Below, in pieces: positions 8,106-14,474 of a DNA stretch of 64,000 bases. Each line of letters opens with the position of its first letter. Position 1 is the first letter of the stretch. The stretch is from Rhodopirellula halodulae. Lineage in GTDB: Bacteria > Planctomycetota > Planctomycetia > Pirellulales > Pirellulaceae. A program made the position numbers and the translations under genes. The DNA lies in the NCBI RefSeq assembly GCF_020966775.1, contig NZ_JAJKFV010000014.1:85826-149825 (forward strand), written 5' to 3'. The notes below the pieces were generated by a model that saw only the letters and a program-made list of their open reading frames with translations, searched no databases and had not been told where the DNA came from.

Positions 8106-9103
8106 CCGAATGCCCCGTTGATGTGCAGCAGATAGCCGACGTAGGAACAGTAAATCAGGATCATCAACACTCCTTCCCAACGCAGAATGGTGCGTCCCGT
8201 GCGATAGAGCAACCAGCTTAGAAACGCGGCGATGACCATCAGCGGCATGTCCAAGCGAAGGATTTCCGATGCAACGTTCAGTCCGCTGGGAGCGATGATG
8301 GATGTGATTCCCAAAACGGCAACGATGTTCAAAGTGGTGCTGCCAACCGCATTGCCGATCGCGATTCCTCGTTCGCCTTTGATCGTCGCGGCGACGGATG
8401 TGACCAGTTCCGGCAGTGATGTTCCCGCCGAAACGATGGTCAGGCCGATCACCAATTCAGAGACACCTATCAAACGGGCCATCGACACAGCTCCGTCGAC
8501 GAACAAGTCGCAACCAAAGACCAAAGCAGCGACACCGGCCGCCAACAAGATGACTTGCCAAAGGATGACGGCGACTCGTCGTCCGAGCGATTCCGCCGCC
8601 GTTTCGACGATTTCGGGCGACATCAATTCGTCTGGGATGGTCGCCGCACCCGACTTTTTGCCCAGTCGGTACGAGATTGCGAAGTAAGCGATCATGATGA
8701 GAACCAATCCGATTCCATCGATGCGGCTGATGGTTTGGTTCAGCGAAACCAAAAGCATGGTCACGCACGCGGTGATCATGACAGGAACATCAAATCGCGT
8801 GATCTGTTTCTCGACCGGCAGTGGCGCAAAGAGTGCGCTGAATCCGACGATCATCAGCATGTTGAACAGGTTGCTGCCGACGACGTTGCCGATGGTGATG
8901 TCGGCTTGTCCTCGCAACGCGGTCGCAAACGAGACCGCCATCTCCGGTGCACTGGTCCCAAGCGACACGACGGTCAATCCGACAAACAGTGGGCTCAGCT
9001 TCGCTGCGATCGCCAAACGCGAAGCACCGCGAACCACCCATTCGCCTCCGATCAACAGGAGAAGAACGCCGCCCAAAATCTGTAGTGCAATGATGCCATT
9101 CAT
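8102..9103 (-). CDS. CaCA-family Na+/Ca2+ antiporter (YrbG-like)
   Basis: An inner-membrane cation antiporter with about ten hydrophobic segments. It has the two inverted alpha-repeats of the family: VVSLGTSAPEMAVSFATAL with GNVVGSNLFN in the first half, and IVSAGTSLPELVTSVAATI with GNAVGSTTLN in the second. The acidic residue in each GTSxPE is the ion-binding residue. It is about 333 residues long, near the usual size of bacterial members. The frame extends to a TTG at 9121, but the ATG at 9103 starts just before the first membrane helix and is preferred. The stop overlaps the start of the Tat oxidoreductase by four bases, which implies translational coupling. Confidence 0.92.
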   Translation of the reverse strand: MNGIIALQILGGVLLLLIGGEWVVRGASRLAIAAKLSPLFVGLTVVSLGTSAPEMAVSFATALRGQADITIGNVVGSNLFNMLMIVGFSALFAPLPVEKQITRFDVPVMITACVTMLLVSLNQTISRIDGIGLVLIMIAYFAISYRLGKKSGAATIPDELMSPEIVETAAESLGRRVAVILWQVILLAAGVAALVFGCDLFVDGAVSMARLIGVSELVIGLTIVSAGTSLPELVTSVAATIKGERGIAIGNAVGSTTLNIVAVLGITSIIAPSGLNVASEILRLDMPLMVIAAFLSWLLYRTGRTILRWEGVLMILIYCSYVGYLLHINGAFG

Positions 9104-9121
9104 GATCCCGAAAATAGACAA

Positions 9122-9152
9122 GCGTGCCGTCTCGCAAAAGGAGACGACACGC
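9122..9152 (-). terminator. Likely terminator for the Gly/Tyr-rich protein gene
   Basis: A 12-bp stem with one mismatch (GCGTGCCGTCTC against GAGACGACACGC) around a 7-nt loop. On the minus strand it is followed by TTGTCTATTTT. It sits ~70 bp past the stop of the gene at 9223-9573 and just upstream of the antiporter start. Confidence 0.5.
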
Positions 9153-9222
9153 TCGAAAGTTTCTCAGGTTAGCGACCGCGGTTGCAGCGCGGTCTCAGAG
9201 GATGCCGTTTGGCATCGCCCTA

Positions 9223-9573
9223 TCAGTGACGATGATGCCGACCACGGTATGGGCCGCGATAGGGATGCCCGTGGTAGTGACCTCGGTAAGGCACGACGGC
9301 CGGTGGGTAGACGTAGGGTCGTGCGTAGCTTCGGTAGCGAGCGGAATAGCCGGGGTAGACCACGGGGCCGTAGTAGCGATAGCCGGCTCGGTAAGCACTG
9401 GGGTACGGCCCGCTGTAATAGCTGCCATAGCGACCGCCATAGTTGCTGTAGCCGAACCCGCCCGTTCCGATGCTGAGCGAAAAGCCCTGTGCGTTGGCCT
9501 GAGGGGCGTCCGCGACGAACGAGGCTGCGACGGCGAGAACCGGGGCGGCGATCCATTTGATCAGTCGAGACAT
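9223..9573 (-). CDS. Small secreted Tyr/Gly/Arg/His-rich protein
   Basis: A 116-residue protein. The first ~29 residues form a clear Sec signal peptide (basic start, IAAPVLAVAASFVADAPQ, cleavage near NAQ). The mature part is low-complexity and very rich in Tyr, Gly, Arg, Pro and His, with short YRG/YRSY-like repeats and a histidine/arginine tail (RGRHHRH). It is very basic and probably disordered, with no known domain. GGAG lies at a good distance before the ATG at 9573. Similar Tyr/Gly-rich exported proteins are common in planctomycete genomes without a known role; binding to envelope polymers or metals is conceivable but not shown. Confidence 0.75.
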   Translation of the reverse strand: MSRLIKWIAAPVLAVAASFVADAPQANAQGFSLSIGTGGFGYSNYGGRYGSYYSGPYPSAYRAGYRYYGPVVYPGYSARYRSYARPYVYPPAVVPYRGHYHGHPYRGPYRGRHHRH

Positions 9574-9892
9574 TGTTTTTTCTCCGTGAGAACGTGTTCC
9601 GCCGCGTGATGCCGCCTCGGCATCGGTTCACAAGTCGCGTGAAACTTAGTTCGATAGATAGAGAAGCAATGCCGGGGCCAAAACGGCATGGAATGTCACG
9701 AAATTGAAAAAACGCCGTGTTTTGCGTGGAAAACAGGTTTTTGCTGGCCCGGAACGAGTTTGGTGGGCGTGTATGGTGTCGTCGAAGTGGTGGCGCCGGA
9801 GGTTTTAGATTGAGACGATTTGGGACCGGGGCGTCGGTGGGGCAGGGAGACCGGTTGGGAGATCGCTGGGCCGCAGAACGTTGATCGCGGTC

Positions 9893-9914
9893 GCCAGGCG
9901 GGGGCCTGACCTAC
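9893..9914 (-). repeat. Single REP hairpin preceded by GTAG
   Basis: On the minus strand GTAG is followed by GTCAGGC-CCCC-GCCTGGC (one G-T pair). Same class and orientation as the hairpins at 2953, 3033 and 10083. It lies in the 554-bp spacer 9574-10127, in which I see repeats but no gene. Confidence 0.65.
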
Positions 9915-9958
9915 TGGGTGAGATCGCCGCAGAGCGTTCGCTCCGGTTGTTGAGCGTC

Positions 9959-9982
9959 AACCGCGGCTAAGGCCGATCGGCT
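9959..9982. repeat. Dispersed AACCGCGGCTAA element (copy 3)
   Basis: AACCGCGGCTAAGGCCGATC followed by GGCT. The element is shared with 6115-6138, 6280-6303 and 49340-49363, always between genes. The preceding bases (GTTCGCTCCGGTTGT) also resemble those before the copy at 6115. Confidence 0.65.
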
Positions 9983-10035
9983 GTGATGGGCCGCGGCCGT
10001 TTGGCGCAGGTGCTATTTGAGAGATCGCCTGTTGT

Positions 10036-10051
10036 CGCGGATCGCTCCGCG
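10036..10051. repeat. Short GC-rich hairpin element (copy 3)
   Basis: CGCGGATCGCTCCGCG, identical to the copy at 2977-2992. As there, it lies beside a REP hairpin (10083-10103). Confidence 0.6.
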
Positions 10052-10082
10052 GTCCAGCGTTTGGATGCAGGCGGGCGCGGTC

Positions 10083-10103
10083 GTCAGGCGGGGCCTGACC
10101 TAC
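10083..10103 (-). repeat. Single REP hairpin preceded by GTAG
   Basis: On the minus strand GTAG is followed by GTCAGGC-CCC-GCCTGAC. The stem is perfect and the class is the same as the REP units around the RAYT gene. It lies 25 bp from the 3' end of the lipoprotein gene at 10128. Confidence 0.7.
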
Positions 10104-10127
10104 TGGCGGAGGTCCGTTGGAAATGGA

Positions 10128-10403
10128 TCAGCGACCGAGCCAGGGCATGGCGTCGGCGCTCAGGCGATCGCGGACGGGGCCGGGCAACGGTTGTTGGTAG
10201 CTCGGCGGGCGGCTGGCTTGATCGTTAGGGCCGATGTCGGTCAATGGATACGGGTCGTGAACAACCGCTCTGGCTTGCTGTTGATTCATCGTGCCGGGTG
10301 CGGGCAAGAAGCCTTTGTTACGGCAGCCGGTGGAGAGCCCTGCGAGCAGAACGAGCGCCGACACAACGGAGAGCGAGCTCACGCGCGAGAAGGAATGGCG
10401 CAT
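10128..10403 (-). CDS. Small putative lipoprotein
   Basis: About 91 residues. The frame extends to an ATG at 10433, but the ATG at 10403 has AGGA about 8 bases upstream and gives a compact signal sequence: basic start, VSALVLLAGLSTGC, with a lipobox-like Cys at residue 27. The mature chain (~65 residues) is Pro/Gln-rich (MNQQQARAVVHDPYPLTDIG) with no known domain. It is probably an envelope lipoprotein of the small, fast-evolving kind typical of these bacteria. A REP hairpin lies close to its 3' end. Function unknown. Confidence 0.65.
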   Translation of the reverse strand: MRHSFSRVSSLSVVSALVLLAGLSTGCRNKGFLPAPGTMNQQQARAVVHDPYPLTDIGPNDQASRPPSYQQPLPGPVRDRLSADAMPWLGR

Positions 10404-10695
10404 GGAAACGTTCCTGACAAAGAGAGATGACATGGATTGGGAGGGCGGCGTTGCCGGGGAGGGTTGGGAGAAGCAAGCTGCCGGTGAGCTCGACCGAAGT
10501 TCGGTCGGACTCTAACTGAATTCATCGAACGATCGCGATGTCACCTGGAAGGCTTCCATCGCAGGAGTTCGAAAAGCAAGGGAGGCCAGTTGGGGTGATC
10601 CGGTCGATTCGGGTTGAAACGTTTATTCGCCTGTGGGCTCATGCGCGGTTGAGCCCGCGTGTGGTGGACTTGAGCGCGGTGGTCTCGTGCTCGAC

Positions 10696-11910
10696 CTAAA
10701 ACGAGAAGTATCTCAACCAATTGCGAAACGATTGGCCGGGAACATAAGCGACAGGTTGCCCCCACAAACCAGGACCAACTTGGACTGGATTGGTGCCTTG
10801 CCCAAAGTCGACCAAGGCGCCAGCCGGACCCGCGGTCATGGTGGTTGAGTTGACAGGCGGAACCGTGACAGCACCATTCCATGCAGGAGTTCCAGTGGTG
10901 GGAACGGTCGTGATAGGCACTCCCGTCACCGTCGTGCCAGCAACCGGCACCTGCGAAGCGGGAATCGCAGCAGGCGATGCAATCTGAGCTGGAGGTGGCA
11001 CATAACCAACAGGAGCAACACCGTGAGTACCGTTGCAGCCTTGGCCGTACCCGTATCCGGAATAGGGGCTCATCGCGGAGTAATCGCTTGGAGCAGTGAT
11101 CAACGCACAGTTGCTCATCGTTGCAAAGCCACCGTTGCTCAGTTGTGGCGGTGGCACCGGGGCGTAATCCGATGGCGCGGGACCAATGCGATTGGGAGCG
11201 AACGTCGGATTGCCTCCGATCACATCATTGGGAACCGAACTGGGAGCTGGCAGTGATCGTCCGTCAGCAAAGCTGTCGTTGCGAAGTGAGTTGCCTTGGT
11301 TGATACCGGGCGTGTTGCTGGGTGTGCTACTGGGCGGTGTGGATATCACCGGTGGCGGCGCAATCGAACTGGGGGGCGACGACGTCATCGGCGATCCAGT
11401 CTGCGGAACTGTGGACGAGGGTGGCGCGGAGAACGGGTTCGACGAGGGAACGGGTTGCGAACTGGGCGGAGGCGAGAACGTTTGAGGGCTGCCGCCTGAA
11501 ACGCCGGCGTCCGGCGAAGCACCGAAGTCGCCGGGCAGGCTGAAGCCACCTGATTGCATGGCGACTTGGCGAACATTTGGATCGTAGTTCTGGGCGGATG
11601 CGAATCTTGCCGGGCCCCGATGCGAAGTCGGTTGCAGATTGGGTTGCGGTTGCGAATTTTGGTAGCCGGCCGGAGTGGTGGCTCCCCGTTGCGATGCGTT
11701 TTCGCGACGGGTGGACTCCATTTGATCAACGGCGCTCGGTGAACCGATCGGCCGAAACGGCAACGCTTGCTGAGCGTTGGAAACGTCTGACTTGATGACG
11801 ACGGTTCCCGCGACCACAAACAGGCAAGCGGCAAAGAAGCGAAGCGAATCATCGAACGAGCGATGAGACTTTGTATGTTTTCTCGAACGAGTTTTGCGGT
11901 TCCGTCGCAT
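10696..11910 (-). CDS. Membrane-anchored or secreted Pro/Ser/Thr-rich low-complexity protein
   Basis: 404 residues. A very basic N-terminus (MRRNRKTRSRKHTKSHR) precedes one hydrophobic segment (LRFFAACLFVVAGTVVIK, about residues 27-45). This may be an uncleaved anchor, or a signal peptide cleaved near SNAQQA. The rest is disordered-looking. A long stretch of Pro, Ser and Thr repeats (PPSS, PPPV, TPPSSTPSNTPG) covers about residues 140-230, and a Gly/Val/Pro-rich half follows. The last ~35 residues (GPGLWGQPVAYVPGQSFRNW onward) are more ordered and aromatic. No enzyme domain was recognised. It may be a wall or envelope linker protein. It is divergent from the radical SAM gene. Confidence 0.65.
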   Translation of the reverse strand: MRRNRKTRSRKHTKSHRSFDDSLRFFAACLFVVAGTVVIKSDVSNAQQALPFRPIGSPSAVDQMESTRRENASQRGATTPAGYQNSQPQPNLQPTSHRGPARFASAQNYDPNVRQVAMQSGGFSLPGDFGASPDAGVSGGSPQTFSPPPSSQPVPSSNPFSAPPSSTVPQTGSPMTSSPPSSIAPPPVISTPPSSTPSNTPGINQGNSLRNDSFADGRSLPAPSSVPNDVIGGNPTFAPNRIGPAPSDYAPVPPPQLSNGGFATMSNCALITAPSDYSAMSPYSGYGYGQGCNGTHGVAPVGYVPPPAQIASPAAIPASQVPVAGTTVTGVPITTVPTTGTPAWNGAVTVPPVNSTTMTAGPAGALVDFGQGTNPVQVGPGLWGQPVAYVPGQSFRNWLRYFSF

Positions 11911-11982
11911 GGGATCTCATTTGGAAAAGTGTGATTCTGTCGGGGGTATCAATCCGCGACGGAAGGGATCAAGATCAATTTC

Positions 11983-12924
11983 ATGAAACAGGTCTCTTCC
12001 GCCCAAACTTCCGTGTTCGTTGAACCTTCACCGCAAGAGGTGATGCGGCGCCGTTTGGATGTGGCGAATCAGGATGCCGGGTCACGCAATCAGGATGCCA
12101 ACCGGCCGAATTCTGTTTTTCTGGAGTGGGAACCATCACGACGCATCCATGGAAATGAGATTGAACCCACGCGTGTGCTGACCTTGTTGTTGGCTTCGTC
12201 GGAGTGTTCCCTGCAGTGCAGCATGTGCGATTTGTGGCGAAACACGTTGAGCCAACCCACACCGCCGGGGGCGATTCCAAGACAGATCGAATACGGTTTG
12301 GACCATTGTCGCGAGCAGAATGATTTCGCGGCGGTGAAGACAATCAAGCTTTACAACAGCGGAAATTTCTTCGATCCGAACACCACGCCGGCGGGCGATG
12401 ACGCTCGTTTGATTCAGTTGTGTGAACCATTTGATCGCGTGGTGGTTGAGAACCATCCATCGATTGGAACAAGACGCCTGTTTGAATTCGGGAAACGTTT
12501 ACGCGGGAAACTGGAAGTTGCCGTTGGTTTGGAATGCATCGCTCCGAGGATGCTGAAACGATTGAACAAACGACTGCACCCGTTGCAGTTTTTTCAATTC
12601 GCGAAACGTTTGCGTGACGCGGACATTGATTTGCGAGTCTTCTTGATCCATGGCTTGCCGTGGTTGATGCCAATGGAAGCGATCCATTGGACGGTGCTTT
12701 CGGCTCGCTTTGCGGCCGCCGCGGGGGCGAGGCACATCAGCGTGTTGCCATGTCGAGCGGGAAATGGCTTCATGGATCATTTGCAACGCGAAGGGGTGTT
12801 CACTCCGCCCACGCATCAACAGATGCAGGATGTGTTCGCTCGGTTGCAGTCGGACCCGAGATTCGACAACGGACCCGTTTTGACGCTGGACACTTGGGGT
12901 TTGGATCCAGATGAAGTCGTTTGA
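11983..12924 (+). CDS. Radical SAM enzyme (COG1244/RaSEA-like)
   Basis: 313 residues with the [4Fe-4S]-binding motif CxxxCxxC as C75, C79 and C82 (SECSLQCSMCDLW). Later strands fit a radical SAM barrel: KTIKLYNSGNFFDP, VVVENHPSIGTRRLFEF, LEVAVGLECIAPRMLKRLNK, and FLIHGLPWLMP. The order 'SGNFFDP - VVENHP - VAVGLE - LNK' resembles the archaeosine-synthase-related radical SAM family, but the usual partner for tRNA modification is absent and the substrate is unknown. GGAAGGG precedes the ATG at 11983. Its last 14 bases overlap the start of the halogenase-like gene, so the two proteins are translated together and probably act in one pathway. Confidence 0.82.
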   Translation: MKQVSSAQTSVFVEPSPQEVMRRRLDVANQDAGSRNQDANRPNSVFLEWEPSRRIHGNEIEPTRVLTLLLASSECSLQCSMCDLWRNTLSQPTPPGAIPRQIEYGLDHCREQNDFAAVKTIKLYNSGNFFDPNTTPAGDDARLIQLCEPFDRVVVENHPSIGTRRLFEFGKRLRGKLEVAVGLECIAPRMLKRLNKRLHPLQFFQFAKRLRDADIDLRVFLIHGLPWLMPMEAIHWTVLSARFAAAAGARHISVLPCRAGNGFMDHLQREGVFTPPTHQQMQDVFARLQSDPRFDNGPVLTLDTWGLDPDEVV

Positions 12925-14395
12925 TGTCACCATTTTGGGAGGCGGGTTTGCAGGAGGCTTGCTGGCTTGGGTGTTGGCCAAGCAAGGCGTTCGCGTGCTT
13001 CTGCTGCATCGCGGTTGTTTCGGACAGTTTGCGATTGGCGAATCCAGCACGCCCATGGCGGACCTGCTGTTGCGTCAGATTGGTGGACGCTATGACATGC
13101 CGGAATTGGTTTCGTTGTCCACCTATCCAACTTGGAAGGCATCGTTCCCAAATCTTCGATGCGGAAAGAAGCGTGGCTTCAGCTACTTTCATCATGATGC
13201 ATCCGATGCAACACAGACTCGCGGCAACCAAAGTCTGTTGGTGACAGCCAGTCCGAGCGATCAATGGTCCGACACGCATTGGATGAGATCGGACATCGAT
13301 CAGTATCTGATTGATCGGGCTCGTCATTGCGGAGCGATCTGCATGGAGGAGGTTGAAGTGGTCGCCGTGACAGGCGGGACACCCGCCGAAATTCGCTATC
13401 GGACGGCGCCGGATGACAACGCTCGCGTCGAGTCCGTTTCAACGAGATGGCTGGTCAATGCGACTGGACGTTTTGGTGTTCTGCCGGACGAGTTTGTTGA
13501 AGCGATCGACAGGAGAGATGTGACGGAGCGTTTGCGAACTCAGACGCGCAGCACGTTTGCTCACCTGCATGACGTGCGATCATGGTCCAGTTTGCGAGAG
13601 CGGTTCGGATTCAAGATTGGTCGGGAACCTTTCGATGCCGATGACGCCGCGCAGCATCATCTGACCGCGGACGGATGGATGTGGATGTTGCGATTTGATG
13701 GTCACGATCGGGGCGGTATCACGAGCGTGGGTTGGACTCAGCCAATTGCCCGCCCGGTTGCCGATTGGCGTGGCCGATCAGCGTTGCATGCGATGTTGGA
13801 CGGCGCGACATTGGCGGAGTCAACTCCGAGTTGGATTTCGATTCCTCGGGTGCAGCGTATGCAGTTGCCCGTCGTGCTTGAAAACTATGTTGCATTGCCA
13901 ACAGCCGTGGCGACCATCGATCCGCTGCATAGCACCGGGATCGCTCATGGTTTGCTGGGTGTGGCTCGTTTGGCTGAAGTGTTTCTTGCGGCCGACGGTG
14001 AATGCGGTGAAGCGTTGCAGCGATACGCCCAAGCGGTGGAGTTGGAAGTCCTGCAGATCGACCGAATGGTGGCCATGGCCTATCGAAGTTTGCAATCGAT
14101 GAACCGTTTCGAAGCCATTTCGATGCTTTACTTTGCCGCGGCCATCGCTTCGGAAGAATGGTTGGCCGGTGGTGGTGATCTGGGCCGAGCTTTCTGGTTG
14201 GCGGATCAATCGGGGTTCGTGGATCTGTTGTCTCAGACGGAACGACAATTGGATGCCGATGTCCCCGACGAAACACTTTGGGATTGGTTGGAACCGCGAC
14301 TGGATCCGTATCAAAACGCGGGTTTGCTCAACCGTGAAGCCAACGGGATGTATTGGTACACGGGTGAGGCAAAGCAGTCGGCCGGTCGTCTGTGA
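12911..14395 (+). CDS. Flavin-dependent halogenase-like FAD oxidoreductase
   Basis: 494 residues. The N-terminal FAD motif is VTILGGGFAGGLLAWVLAKQG (GxGxxG). IGESSTPMADLLLRQIG follows, the signature seen after the FAD site in tryptophan-halogenase-type enzymes. The segment GWMWMLRFDG lies where halogenases have WxWxIP; both Trp residues are kept but IP is replaced by LR. The DPLHSTGIAHGL segment fits the second flavin motif of the family. I could not place the catalytic lysine of classical halogenases. It may therefore be a halogenase, or a related monooxygenase or reductase. It needs reduced flavin from a partner not seen here. Its start overlaps the radical SAM gene. Confidence 0.8.
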   Translation: MKSFDVTILGGGFAGGLLAWVLAKQGVRVLLLHRGCFGQFAIGESSTPMADLLLRQIGGRYDMPELVSLSTYPTWKASFPNLRCGKKRGFSYFHHDASDATQTRGNQSLLVTASPSDQWSDTHWMRSDIDQYLIDRARHCGAICMEEVEVVAVTGGTPAEIRYRTAPDDNARVESVSTRWLVNATGRFGVLPDEFVEAIDRRDVTERLRTQTRSTFAHLHDVRSWSSLRERFGFKIGREPFDADDAAQHHLTADGWMWMLRFDGHDRGGITSVGWTQPIARPVADWRGRSALHAMLDGATLAESTPSWISIPRVQRMQLPVVLENYVALPTAVATIDPLHSTGIAHGLLGVARLAEVFLAADGECGEALQRYAQAVELEVLQIDRMVAMAYRSLQSMNRFEAISMLYFAAAIASEEWLAGGGDLGRAFWLADQSGFVDLLSQTERQLDADVPDETLWDWLEPRLDPYQNAGLLNREANGMYWYTGEAKQSAGRL

Positions 14396-14474
14396 AGCCA
14401 GTAGTCTGTGAAGCCAGCAACCGGCAACGATCGTGGATGGACGCCGCGGGCTATCGCCGCCCTTTCCCCGACGA

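Noticed and set aside
10492..10506. Inverted repeat GACCGAAGTTCGGTC near 10.5 kb
   Set aside because: The loop is too short for a terminator and no T run follows; a single 15-bp palindrome in a spacer is weak evidence for an operator.
10631..10652. Hairpin GGGCTCA...TGAGCCC downstream of the Pro-rich protein gene as a terminator
   Set aside because: It has a clear stem but no T run on the minus strand, so termination is not supported.
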